Below are positions 6,486 through 14,166 of a stretch of DNA of 18,743 nucleotides, in pieces. The notes under the pieces were generated by a model that worked only from the letters and a program-made list of their open reading frames with translations, was not told the DNA's origin and searched no databases. Origin of the DNA: CALFXN01 sp937957815 (GTDB lineage: Bacteria; Synergistota; Synergistia; Synergistales; Aminobacteriaceae); NCBI GenBank assembly GCA_036788195.1, contig DAIQNX010000051.1:1-18743 (forward strand), given 5' to 3'. How positions within the stretch are numbered: the stretch's first letter is position 1; each line of letters begins with the position of its first letter. Both the position numbers and the translations under genes were made by a program.

Positions 6486-6584
6486 ATGGATGTTTCGATC
6501 GTCATTGCGTATGCGGCAGCGTGGATTTGTCTGATAGCGGGAATGTGCTACGCGCTTTCAGGAAAGGAGGGGAGACAATCATGA
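6486..6584 (+). CDS. 32-aa single-pass membrane peptide, probable symporter accessory protein
   Basis: The ATG at 6486 follows AGAGGAGGG (6470-6478) at a good distance. The product is MDVSIVIAYAAAWICLIAGM followed by CYALSGKEGRQS: one hydrophobic helix with a short basic C-terminal tail. Its stop codon overlaps the start codon of the symporter (ATGA), so the two are translationally coupled. Very small membrane peptides of this size and position are known beside SSS-family symporters and are annotated as symporter small accessory proteins; the role is probably assembly or stability of the carrier, and I infer membership from size, hydrophobicity and coupling. Confidence 0.75.
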   Translation: MDVSIVIAYAAAWICLIAGMCYALSGKEGRQS

Positions 6585-8026
6585 CAATCGCGATCGTCCT
6601 TGGCGTCTACATTGCCGCCATGTTGGCGATAGGGTTTTCTTGCAGGAACGCACGGAACGCGAAGGATTTTCTTCTCGCGGGAGGGACCCTCGGTCCCGTG
6701 CTGCTCTCGATGTCGTTTGTCGCCACATATTTCAGCACGAGCTCGTTGCTCGGCGGGGGCGGTTCGGGGTATCTGTTCGGATTCGGGTTCAGCGCGTATC
6801 TGTTTTTTTTCCACGTCCTTTTCGCTGTTCTCGCCTGGGTCATCGTGGCGCCGCGGCTGCGACGGGTCGTCCAGGAAGAAGGAATCCTGACGGTTCCGCA
6901 GTTCTTTCGGCATCAGTTCAACTCGCGGGTGATCCAGGTCATTGCCGCGCTGATCATTGTCGTTTTCTTCCAGCTCTATATGAGTTCGATCTACAAGGGA
7001 GCGTCGAATCTTCTCGAAATTACGATGGGAGTATCGTATCCCGCCGGCGTTGCCATCGTCGCGATTCCTGTCGTGACCTACACGTGCATGGGAGGGTTCC
7101 GATCGGTTGTAATCACCGACCTCATACAGGGTATCATCCTGCTTGCGGGAGGAGTGTTGCTGTTCGGAACCATTGTCGTCTCCATGGGAGGAATTGGTGC
7201 CGGACTCGCAAGGCTGGCATCCACGCCGATCGGCGGCGGACTGACCGGGGAGGCTTTGATGCGCCTCGGTGCCACCGGGCCGAAAGAGCTTGTCGATTCG
7301 GGCATGATGACGCCGTTTCTGCTGAGTCTCACCTTCGCGATCAGCGTGGCGCAGATCGCGAGCCCACAGCTCATTATCCGCTTTTTCGCGGCGAAAGACC
7401 CGGGAACCGTGCGGAAGGGGATGCTTCTTACCCCGCTTCTGATCGCGATCTTCGCGTTCTGTGTCTTTTCTTCAGGACCTTTCGCCCATCTCTTCGTCCA
7501 GGGCATCAGGGATCCGGATCTCGTTATTCCGTCGCTCATGAGATGTGTTTTCCCGGGATGGGTTTCCACGTTGCTGCTTGTTGCCGCGATCGCAGCGGCG
7601 ATGTCCACTCTGAGTTCGACCCTCATGGTTGCCGCCAGTTCGCTCACGCAGGATCTCCTTGGGAATTCGAGCGTTCCGTTGACGCGTCTCGCCGTACTCG
7701 GTACGGGCGTCATCGCTCCCCTTATCGCGCTGCGTCCCATCGGAATAATCGTCACGATAGTGGGGCTGTCTTTTTCAGTGATCTCATCGGTTTATCTGGT
7801 TCCGCTGCTCGCCGGACTCTACTGCCACAGGCCGTCCCGCCGCGCCGCCATCGCGTCCATGGTCGCGTCCGCCACCACATGCGTGATCTGGCAGTTGCTG
7901 GTCTTTCGGCGTCTGCCGGTCTATCCTGTCGTCCCCGGAATAATCGTCTCCGCGTTCGCGTACCTTTCCACGGATATTGTCGAACGCACCCTTGCGCCGA
8001 AAGGAGCGGAAGAAGGAGCGGAGTGA
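6581..8026 (+). CDS. Sodium:solute symporter (SSS family)
   Basis: The ATG at 6581 is preferred over in-frame codons upstream because AAAGGAGGGGAG lies just before it and the N-terminus then opens directly into the first helix. The 481-aa protein shows about 13 hydrophobic segments in the LeuT-fold order of the PanF/PutP-type symporters. Recognisable stretches are NAKDFLLAGGTLGP after helix 1, SFVATYFSTSSLLGGGG in helix 2 and TYTCMGGFRSVVITDLIQG around helices 5-6, the last a hallmark of the family. It sits in the cytoplasmic membrane and imports a solute with Na+. The substrate cannot be read from sequence; the arginase-family gene 65 nt downstream suggests a nitrogen-rich compound. Its small partner peptide overlaps the start. 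Confidence 0.93.
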   Translation: MTIAIVLGVYIAAMLAIGFSCRNARNAKDFLLAGGTLGPVLLSMSFVATYFSTSSLLGGGGSGYLFGFGFSAYLFFFHVLFAVLAWVIVAPRLRRVVQEEGILTVPQFFRHQFNSRVIQVIAALIIVVFFQLYMSSIYKGASNLLEITMGVSYPAGVAIVAIPVVTYTCMGGFRSVVITDLIQGIILLAGGVLLFGTIVVSMGGIGAGLARLASTPIGGGLTGEALMRLGATGPKELVDSGMMTPFLLSLTFAISVAQIASPQLIIRFFAAKDPGTVRKGMLLTPLLIAIFAFCVFSSGPFAHLFVQGIRDPDLVIPSLMRCVFPGWVSTLLLVAAIAAAMSTLSSTLMVAASSLTQDLLGNSSVPLTRLAVLGTGVIAPLIALRPIGIIVTIVGLSFSVISSVYLVPLLAGLYCHRPSRRAAIASMVASATTCVIWQLLVFRRLPVYPVVPGIIVSAFAYLSTDIVERTLAPKGAEEGAE

Positions 8027-8091
8027 GGATTTCACGGACTCTGATACAATTGACGAAAGCAATTTCAGAACGCGAAAGAAGGGGCTTCCGG

Positions 8092-9081
8092 ATGGATTGC
8101 AGGTGTGCGCCCGCCTATGCGGGGTTTGCGACATTTCTTCGTGCGCGGACAGGTGGAACGAAAGACGTGAATGCCGGAGATATAGGGATATACGGAATGC
8201 CGTTCGACACGACGTGCGGCTCCCGGCAGGGTGCGCGCTTCGGGCCGAGGGCGATACGCGAGGAATCGTTGCATTTCATGTATCAGATGGGGGCGCTGAC
8301 GACGGACCGAAAGGAAATGGTCAATATCCACACCGGAAAGACCTTTCGCTTTCCGCCTCGCGATATCGTGGTCGATACGGGGGATGCGGACGTTTTCCCC
8401 GCTGACGTCGGCCGAACCGCCGCGGCGATTGAAGAGCATGTCTTCGAAATCGCGCGCAGGGGAGCGTTGCCGGTAGGCATGGGAGGAGACCATTACGTGA
8501 CCTATCCGGCGGTGCGGGGCGTCGAACGTGCCTGCGCCGAACGCTTCGGACGCGCGAAAATGGGGTACGTCCACGTTGACGCGCACCTCGACCTTACGGA
8601 TGACACGGAGGCATGGGGACGCCACTATCACGGCTCGATCGCGAGGCGCGTCGGCGAACTGCCCGGCGTCGACCCGAAACGAATGGTATGGATCGGCACG
8701 GGCGGGAGTTTCCAGACCGCGGAACGGTGGGATTACGTCCGGTCGAGCGGGGCGACCGTGTTCAGCGTCCGCGAAATGGAACGGCTCGGAGTGGAGGCGG
8801 TCGTCTCGAGGGCCGGAGAAATCGCGTCCGACGGCGCCGACGGCGTCTACCTCACGATCGACATCGATGTCGTCGATCACGCCTTCGCGCCGGGAACGGG
8901 ATCGTTCGTCTTCGGAGGCATCACATCCGCGAATTTCCTCCATCTCATGGAATGCCTCTCGCGCCTTCCGGTTCTCGCGCTGGATCTCGTCGAGGTCGCG
9001 CCGAATCTGGATCCCACAGGGGGAACCCAGCGCCTTGCCGCGATGGGCCTCATCTCGTTCCTTATGGATCGTATTTTCTAG
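8092..9081 (+). CDS. Arginase/agmatinase (ureohydrolase)-family protein
   Basis: The family hydrolyses guanidino or formimino groups at a binuclear manganese centre. The 329-aa protein keeps all metal ligands: His134 in GGDH, Asp163-Ala-His165-Leu-Asp167 in HVDAHLD, and Asp257 and Asp259 in TIDIDVVD. After the last motif it reads DHAFAPGTGSFVFGGITSAN where agmatinases have DPAFAPGTGTPEPGGLT or similar. The position of human arginase Glu277, which binds guanidinium, is Asn281 here, so substrate may not be arginine or agmatine. The ATG at 8092 follows AAGAAGGGG and gives a normal N-terminus (YAGFATFLRA); a GTG at 8022 overlapping the symporter stop, with GAAGGAG before it, is a possible alternative adding 23-24 residues. 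It is the last gene of the symporter operon. Confidence 0.88.
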   Translation: MDCRCAPAYAGFATFLRARTGGTKDVNAGDIGIYGMPFDTTCGSRQGARFGPRAIREESLHFMYQMGALTTDRKEMVNIHTGKTFRFPPRDIVVDTGDADVFPADVGRTAAAIEEHVFEIARRGALPVGMGGDHYVTYPAVRGVERACAERFGRAKMGYVHVDAHLDLTDDTEAWGRHYHGSIARRVGELPGVDPKRMVWIGTGGSFQTAERWDYVRSSGATVFSVREMERLGVEAVVSRAGEIASDGADGVYLTIDIDVVDHAFAPGTGSFVFGGITSANFLHLMECLSRLPVLALDLVEVAPNLDPTGGTQRLAAMGLISFLMDRIF

Positions 9082-9127
9082 AAAAAGCCCGAAAGAGGCA
9101 CATAGTACGGGAAAAGACGAGAAATCA

Positions 9128-9160
9128 TGCCGGAGAGAAGAACACTTCCCCTCTCCGGCA
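9128..9160 (+). other. Inverted repeat between the hydrolase gene and the hydF promoter
   Basis: TGCCGGAGAG (9128-9137) pairs with CTCTCCGGCA (9151-9160), a perfect 10-bp stem with a 13-nt loop. No T-run follows on either strand, so it is a weak terminator at best. It ends one base before the -35 element of the next promoter and may be an operator or transcript-end structure. Confidence 0.5.
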
Positions 9161-9161
9161 C

Positions 9162-9189
9162 TTGACATGTTATGCACAAACTTTATGAT
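9162..9189 (+). promoter_or_regulatory. Promoter of the hydF-hydE-ABC transporter operon
   Basis: TTGACA (9162-9167) and TATGAT (9184-9189) are separated by 16 nt: a perfect -35 and a 5 of 6 -10. The expected start is near 9196, giving a ~36-nt leader to the hydF ATG at 9232. Confidence 0.7.
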
Positions 9190-9231
9190 TGCTTTGTATG
9201 TAGCATCAAACTTTTACACGAGGAGCTCGGC

Positions 9232-10470
9232 ATGATCACCACCCCACTGGCGGAACAGATCGGCATCGTCCTCTACGGACTGCGAAACAGCGGAAAGTCG
9301 TCACTCGTCAATAATATGCTCGAAGCGGACATATCGATCGTGTCGGATCGCCCGGGCACCACGACGGATCCCGTCGTCCGGAGCATCGAGATGGGGCCGC
9401 TCGGTCCCGTTTCGGTCACGGACACCGCGGGGTTCGACGACGACGACGACGAGCTTGGTGCGCTCCGCGTCTCGCGGACGAATCTCAGGCTCGAAACAGC
9501 GGATATCGTGCTCTTCGTCACACGCGGAGACGTCCCGCCGACCTCTGCGGAAGAAGCGGTCGTCGCAAGGCTGATCGAACGGAGGAAGCCTGCGCTGATC
9601 GTCCTGACGTTCGCCGACAAAGGCGTCTGCGGGGAGAAGCGTCGCTTCGCGCCCCATTATCGCAGGATCCACGTGGATAACCTTTCACGTCGCGGCATCC
9701 GGGACCTGAACGCGGCACTGCAATCGTTCTCCGACCTCGTCGAACGGGAGATCACGCCACTCGAGGGGCTCGTCCAGGCGGACGAATCGATCCTTCTCGT
9801 GACCCCGATCGACGATTCCGCGCCGAAGGCGCGCATGATCCTGCCCCAGGTCGAGGTTATCCGGGACATTCTCGACAAGGATTGCTTCATGTCCGTTACG
9901 AAGGAGTTACAGCTCGCTTCGTGTTACGCCTCGCTGAAAGAGCGCCCGTCTCTCGTGATAACGGACAGCCAGGCGTTCACCGAAGTAGCTGCAGCAATCC
10001 CCCGGGATCAGCTTCTGACATCGTTCTCGATCCTCTTCGCCCGAAAGAAGGGAGATCTTGCGTACTTCGTCGAGGGTCTGAGAAGGCTTTCCGAAGTCCC
10101 CGCGTGCGGACGTATCCTGATTCTCGAGTCCTGCAAGCACCATCGCGTCGACGACGACATCGGAACGGTCAAGATCCCGACCCTCTTCCGGAAAAAGGTC
10201 CGCCCAGATGTCACGTTCGAGCTGCTTCAGGACGTCCCGGAGCGCCTCACGGACTATTCGTTCGTCATCAACTGCGCCGGGTGCATGACGACGCGCAACA
10301 ACATGATGCGCCGTATCGCCATGTTCCGGAACGCGGGGCTCGCAGGAACGAACTACGGTCTGTTCCTGGCGTGGGCGAAGGGGCTGCTTCCGCGCGCGCT
10401 CGAACCGTTCCCGCTCGAGCACGCGCTGTACAACAGCTTCGGAGGAGAGAACGATGACGTTCGACAATGA
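9232..10470 (+). CDS. hydF: [FeFe]-hydrogenase H-cluster maturation GTPase HydF
   Basis: HydF is the scaffold on which the 2Fe subcluster of [FeFe]-hydrogenase is assembled and from which it is passed to the apoenzyme. The start at 9232 follows GAGGAG and lies inside a longer frame whose upstream ATG (9172) precedes the predicted transcription start. The GTPase domain shows P-loop GLRNSGKS (16-23), DRPGTTTDP and DTAGF. The G4 position reads TFAD instead of NKxD. The dimerisation domain follows. The C-terminal cluster domain has Cys301-x-His303 and Cys348-x2-Cys351, matching the CxH...CxxC ligands of the 4Fe-4S cluster; the His usually just before CxxC is Asn347. The 412-aa length is normal. 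It overlaps hydE by 17 nt. Confidence 0.95.
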   Translation: MITTPLAEQIGIVLYGLRNSGKSSLVNNMLEADISIVSDRPGTTTDPVVRSIEMGPLGPVSVTDTAGFDDDDDELGALRVSRTNLRLETADIVLFVTRGDVPPTSAEEAVVARLIERRKPALIVLTFADKGVCGEKRRFAPHYRRIHVDNLSRRGIRDLNAALQSFSDLVEREITPLEGLVQADESILLVTPIDDSAPKARMILPQVEVIRDILDKDCFMSVTKELQLASCYASLKERPSLVITDSQAFTEVAAAIPRDQLLTSFSILFARKKGDLAYFVEGLRRLSEVPACGRILILESCKHHRVDDDIGTVKIPTLFRKKVRPDVTFELLQDVPERLTDYSFVINCAGCMTTRNNMMRRIAMFRNAGLAGTNYGLFLAWAKGLLPRALEPFPLEHALYNSFGGENDDVRQ

Positions 10471-11491
10471 GGCGATCCGGGAACTGATGGATCTCCCGAC
10501 GGATGTTCTCGTTGCGGAGGCGGACCGGATCCGGAAAGAACGATACGGGGACGGCGTCTGGATCCGTGGGTTGCTCGAATTCACGAACCGGTGCGCCTGC
10601 AACTGCCTGTACTGCGGCCTCCGCCGCGACAACCGAAGGATTCGCAGATACGCGCTCGAAGATCGCACGGTCCTTTCGGCCGTCGGCGACGCCTTCGACG
10701 TCGGAATCCGTACCTTCGTCCTGCAAGGCGGCGAAGATCCGTTCTGGACCACGGAACGGCTTTGCGCGCTCGTGGGCGCGATCAAGAGAAAGACGAAGGG
10801 GGAAGCCGCGGTGACCCTGAGCTGCGGCATCCGGTCCCGGGACGAATACGCCGCGCTCCGCGACGCCGGAATGGACCGGTATCTGCTGCGTTTTGAGACA
10901 TCGGACCGGGAGCTTCACGAATGTCTTCGTGACGGCGTCCCGTTCGATCTCCGGCTCCGGGCGCTGTACGACCTGCGCGAAACCGGAATAGAACTCGGGT
11001 CGGGTTTCATGGTGGGCCTCCCTGGCGAAACCGAACGGACCCGTTTCGAAAACCTCCTTCTCTGCCGCGATCTCGAACTCGACATGATCGGCATCGGACC
11101 GTTCATTCCGAATCCGGACACGCCGCTCGGGAACGCCCTTCCCGGAACGATCGCGGAAACGGTCCGGATGACGGCGCTGCTCAGGATCATCCTGCCGGAC
11201 GCAAACATTCCTGCGACGACGGCGGCAGGATCGCTCGCGGCGGGCGGTCGCGAGGCGATGCTAGCCGCCGGGGCGAACGTCCTCATGCCCAACATCACGC
11301 CGCTCGACGTCCGGACGTGTTACCTGCTGTACCCCGGAAAGGACACGATCAGACAGGATGGCGTTCAGGAACTCGGGGAGATCGGGGAGCGCCTGAGGTC
11401 GCTCGGGCGGACGATGCGCCACGATCGCGGAGACTCCCGTTCGTCGTCGGCGCGGACCGGCCTCCCGAAGGCGATCGGCGCGGTGAACTGA
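10454..11491 (+). CDS. hydE: [FeFe]-hydrogenase maturation radical SAM enzyme HydE
   Basis: HydE acts after HydG on the iron-cysteine-CO-CN synthon to build the 2Fe subcluster. The 345-aa product shows the radical-SAM cluster motif CACNCLYC (Cys47, Cys51, Cys54: Cx3Cx2C) within the HydE-like context LLEFTNRCACNCLYCGLRR. It continues with QGGEDPFW (SAM-binding GGE motif) and GSGFMVGLPGET, and ends in the BATS-type C-terminal region (PNITPLDVRTCYLLYPGK). The related families BioB, PylB and MqnC were considered; the RRDN-RRIRRYAL context and the overlap with hydF favour HydE. GGAGGAGAG precedes the ATG inside hydF. The next gene, a transporter permease, starts four bases after its stop. Confidence 0.94.
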   Translation: MTFDNEAIRELMDLPTDVLVAEADRIRKERYGDGVWIRGLLEFTNRCACNCLYCGLRRDNRRIRRYALEDRTVLSAVGDAFDVGIRTFVLQGGEDPFWTTERLCALVGAIKRKTKGEAAVTLSCGIRSRDEYAALRDAGMDRYLLRFETSDRELHECLRDGVPFDLRLRALYDLRETGIELGSGFMVGLPGETERTRFENLLLCRDLELDMIGIGPFIPNPDTPLGNALPGTIAETVRMTALLRIILPDANIPATTAAGSLAAGGREAMLAAGANVLMPNITPLDVRTCYLLYPGKDTIRQDGVQELGEIGERLRSLGRTMRHDRGDSRSSSARTGLPKAIGAVN

Positions 11492-11495
11492 CGCA

Positions 11496-12359
11496 ATGAT
11501 CCACGGAGAGGACTCCGCCCCCGTCCGTCGTTTCCGGCGTGCGCGAGAGGAGCCGACGCGGACCTGCCGCGACTCGATCGGAACCACGGCGAGCTCTTTT
11601 GTTTCCGGCGCGCTCTTCCCGGTCGCGGTGATCCTGCTCTGGTGGGCGGGCAGCAGGGCGGGACTCTGGAATCCGTTCCTCCTGCCGTCGCCGCAGGCTG
11701 TCCTCTCCGCGGCGTGGAAACTGACGCTCTCGGGAGAACTCCCGATGAACATTCTGACGAGCATGGGGAGGATCGTCGCAGGATTCGGCCTCTCGTGCGG
11801 TCTCGCGCTGCCCTTCGGGGTCATCCTCGGGCTTCGGCCGTCCTTGGGAAAACTCCTCTACCCGACGCTCGAATTCCTGCGCCACGTGCCGCCGCTCGCG
11901 ATGCTGCCGCTGCTGATCCTCTGGTTCGGCATCGGAGAGGCGTCGAAGACTGTCGTAATTCTTCTGGCGACGTTTTTTCCCGTGTTCCTGAACACGCTCG
12001 ACGGCGTCAGGCGGTGCGACGCGGGGCTCGTCGAGGTCGGACGCAGCCTCGGTTTCACTGGAACGCGGATTTTCCGCCGGATCGTTTTCCCTTCGGCGCT
12101 TCCCTCCATCCTGACCGGGCTTCGGCTCGGACTCGGGTACAGCTGGCGCGCCCTGATCGGCGCGGAGCTCATCGCCGCGTCGTCGGGTCTCGGATACATG
12201 ATCCACGACGCCGAATCCCTGTCGCGTTCCGACGTCATCGTCGTGGGAATTCTCGCGCTCGGCCTCGTCGGGGCGCTTTCCGACCATCTGTTTTTCCGTC
12301 TCGCCCGCGCGGCGACGCCTTGGAAGGAGGCGTCCGCTTCCTGTGACGGTTGGGATTAG
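11496..12359 (+). CDS. ABC transporter permease, SsuC/TauC (nitrate/sulfonate/taurine) type
   Basis: A six-helix inner-membrane permease of the binding-protein-dependent class. After a polar 27-residue N-terminal extension the helices run from FPVAVILLWWAGSRAG to the C-terminus. The cytoplasmic EAA loop reads EVGRSLGFTGTRIFRRIVFP, which is how the SsuC/TauC/ThiX group docks its ATPase. WNPFLLPSP after helix 1 and RHVPPLAMLPLLILWFGIGE are further group features. It would import a small anion or heterocycle (sulfonates, nitrate, thiamine precursors, riboflavin are known for the group). It starts 4 nt after hydE and overlaps the ATPase gene by 17 nt. The 287-aa length is slightly over the norm because of the extension. 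Confidence 0.92.
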   Translation: MIHGEDSAPVRRFRRAREEPTRTCRDSIGTTASSFVSGALFPVAVILLWWAGSRAGLWNPFLLPSPQAVLSAAWKLTLSGELPMNILTSMGRIVAGFGLSCGLALPFGVILGLRPSLGKLLYPTLEFLRHVPPLAMLPLLILWFGIGEASKTVVILLATFFPVFLNTLDGVRRCDAGLVEVGRSLGFTGTRIFRRIVFPSALPSILTGLRLGLGYSWRALIGAELIAASSGLGYMIHDAESLSRSDVIVVGILALGLVGALSDHLFFRLARAATPWKEASASCDGWD

Positions 12360-13146
12360 GCTGAATCGTGCCGGCAGAACCTACATCCTGCCGGACGGTC
12401 CGGTCCGGGCGGTCGACGCGGTTTCGCTGACCGTCGGGCCCGGCTCGTTCGTGACGGTCGTCGGACGGAGCGGATGCGGCAAGACGACGCTTCTGAGACT
12501 CATAGCCGGACTCGAGGAACCGACTTCGGGATCGATAGAATTCCTCCGGAACGGCCGTCGCGTCGAACGGAGGGACGCGGGGGTCGGCATCGTCTTCCAG
12601 GAGCCGAGGCTCATGCCGTGGCTCACGGTCGAACAGAACGTCCGGTTCGCGCTCGATGGCCGCCGCGACAGGGAAGAAGCCGATCGCAAGGCGACGTCGA
12701 TCCTTCGGATACTGGGGCTCGAACGTTTCCGGGACGCCCGCCCGCAACAGCTCTCGGGGGGGATGGCCCAGCGCGTCGCCCTCGGACGGACGCTCGCGTT
12801 CGATCCCGAAATCGTCCTCATGGACGAACCATTCGGCGCCCTCGACTATTTCACGCGCAGGATGCTCCAGCGAGAGATCGCCGACCTTCACGCGCGCACC
12901 GGAAAAACCTTCGTGCTCGTGACGCACGACATCGACGAGGCGCTCGGGCTCGGGCGGAACGTCATCGTCCTCGAAGCGGGGCGGATTGTCGACGACATCG
13001 CACTTCCCGAAAGAAGCGGCGACGATGGAGGCGAAGCCGTCCTCATCCCGCTGCGCCGCCGGATTCTTCGCGCAATCACCGGAGAGGTCCGATTCTCCCC
13101 GGACACATCACATCGTCAGGAGGCTGGTATCGATGCGTCACATTAG
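12343..13146 (+). CDS. ABC transporter ATP-binding protein, SsuB/TauB type
   Basis: The ATPase (267 aa) that drives the adjacent permease. Motifs are Walker A GRSGCGKTT (residues 41-49), Q-loop VFQEPRLMPWLTV, signature LSGGMAQRVALGR, Walker B IVLMDEPFGALD and H-loop VTHDIDEA. The QEPRLMPW form of the Q-loop is typical of the SsuB/TauB/ThiZ group. The GTG at 12343 is used; GGAAGGAGG ends 12 nt upstream, a rather long spacing that fits translational coupling with the overlapping permease gene. Its 3' end overlaps the binding-protein gene by 14 nt. Confidence 0.94.
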   Translation: MTVGIRLNRAGRTYILPDGPVRAVDAVSLTVGPGSFVTVVGRSGCGKTTLLRLIAGLEEPTSGSIEFLRNGRRVERRDAGVGIVFQEPRLMPWLTVEQNVRFALDGRRDREEADRKATSILRILGLERFRDARPQQLSGGMAQRVALGRTLAFDPEIVLMDEPFGALDYFTRRMLQREIADLHARTGKTFVLVTHDIDEALGLGRNVIVLEAGRIVDDIALPERSGDDGGEAVLIPLRRRILRAITGEVRFSPDTSHRQEAGIDASH

Positions 13147-14086
13147 GTTTTCGGCGATCGCGCTGCTGCTCGCGTGCGCATTCCCGACTCTCGCGTCCGC
13201 CGCAGTGAAGGAAATCGGCGTCACATACGTCAAGTCGCCGCTGAACGTTCCGGCGATCGTCGAAATGAAACTCGGGCTCTTCGAGAAGGAATTCGGTCCG
13301 GACGGAATCACGGTCACGCACCCCGATCTCAACGCGGGACCGAAACAGACCCAGGCGATCGCGGCAGGGTCCGTGCAATTCGCCAACTGTCTCGGCAATA
13401 CCTCCGCGCTGCTCGCCGCCGTCGGAGGCGTGGATCTGAAGATCATCGGCATCTTCAGCCGCGCTCCGGAGGCCTTCACGATCATCGCGAAGGCTCCGGG
13501 AATCGCATCGGTCCGGGATCTGAAAGGGAAGAAAGTCGTCGGACCGAAGGGAACGCTGCTTCACCAACTATTGATCGCGGCACTCGCGAAGGAAGGACTG
13601 AAAGCGGCGGACGTCGAGTTCCTCTCGATGGGACTCATGGAAGGAGTCACCGCGATGCTCGCCGGAAGCGCCGATGCGGCGCTCGCGGCTGGGGCGGCCG
13701 TTCCGAAGGCGCAGGAACAGGGGGCCCGGATCCTAGCGACGGGGAAGGGACTCCTCGACGCGAGTACGGTCATCGCGGTCGGCGGACAGTTCTTGAAGGA
13801 ACATCCCGATCTCGTCGCGCGCTTCATGAAAGTTCACAAAGGCGCACTCGCGTTCATGAAAGAAAACGAACGGGAGGCGCTCCGCCTCACGGCGGAGGAA
13901 ACGGGACTCACGCCCGAAGCCGTTTCGGCGATGTACCCGCTCTACGACTTCGACGTGACGATCCGTCCGTCGGATATCGACGATCTCCGGAAGACGCAGG
14001 AGTTCCTGATCGAAAACGGCATGATGGAAAAGAGGGTCGATATCGACTCGCTCGTCGTCTCCATCGACGCCGGAAACGCGAAGTAG
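13133..14086 (+). CDS. ABC transporter substrate-binding protein, SsuA/THI5/NMT1-like
   Basis: A secreted periplasmic-type binding protein (317 aa). The ATG at 13133 is preceded by CAGGAGGC and gives a signal peptide with a short basic start (MRHIR), a hydrophobic core and a cleavage site ASA after residue 23; a Cys15 lies within the core but lacks a proper lipobox. The two-lobed SsuA/NMT1 fold is shown by PAIVEMKLGLFEKEFG at the start, AIAAGSVQFANCLGNTSAL (ligand-pocket loop), DLKGKKVVGPKGTLLHQLL and FLKEHPDLVARFMKVH in the hinge and C-lobe. The ligand is unknown. The gene overlaps the ATPase gene, so all three transporter genes are co-translated with hydF and hydE. Confidence 0.92.
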   Translation: MRHIRFSAIALLLACAFPTLASAAVKEIGVTYVKSPLNVPAIVEMKLGLFEKEFGPDGITVTHPDLNAGPKQTQAIAAGSVQFANCLGNTSALLAAVGGVDLKIIGIFSRAPEAFTIIAKAPGIASVRDLKGKKVVGPKGTLLHQLLIAALAKEGLKAADVEFLSMGLMEGVTAMLAGSADAALAAGAAVPKAQEQGARILATGKGLLDASTVIAVGGQFLKEHPDLVARFMKVHKGALAFMKENEREALRLTAEETGLTPEAVSAMYPLYDFDVTIRPSDIDDLRKTQEFLIENGMMEKRVDIDSLVVSIDAGNAK

Positions 14087-14166
14087 CGGGGATTTCAAGG
14101 GAATGCGCTCCGTGTCCGAAGCATAAGGGCCAGATCACCCGGAATCCACGGAAGGAGCGGAGGTAC

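Noticed and set aside
6640..8091. Upstream extension of the hydrolase reading frame through the symporter gene
   Set aside because: The frame is open for over 480 codons before 8092 but is an out-of-frame shadow of the symporter; only the part from 8092 (or 8022) has ureohydrolase sequence.
9128..9160. Strong terminator after the ureohydrolase gene
   Set aside because: The stem is good, but no T-run follows on either strand.
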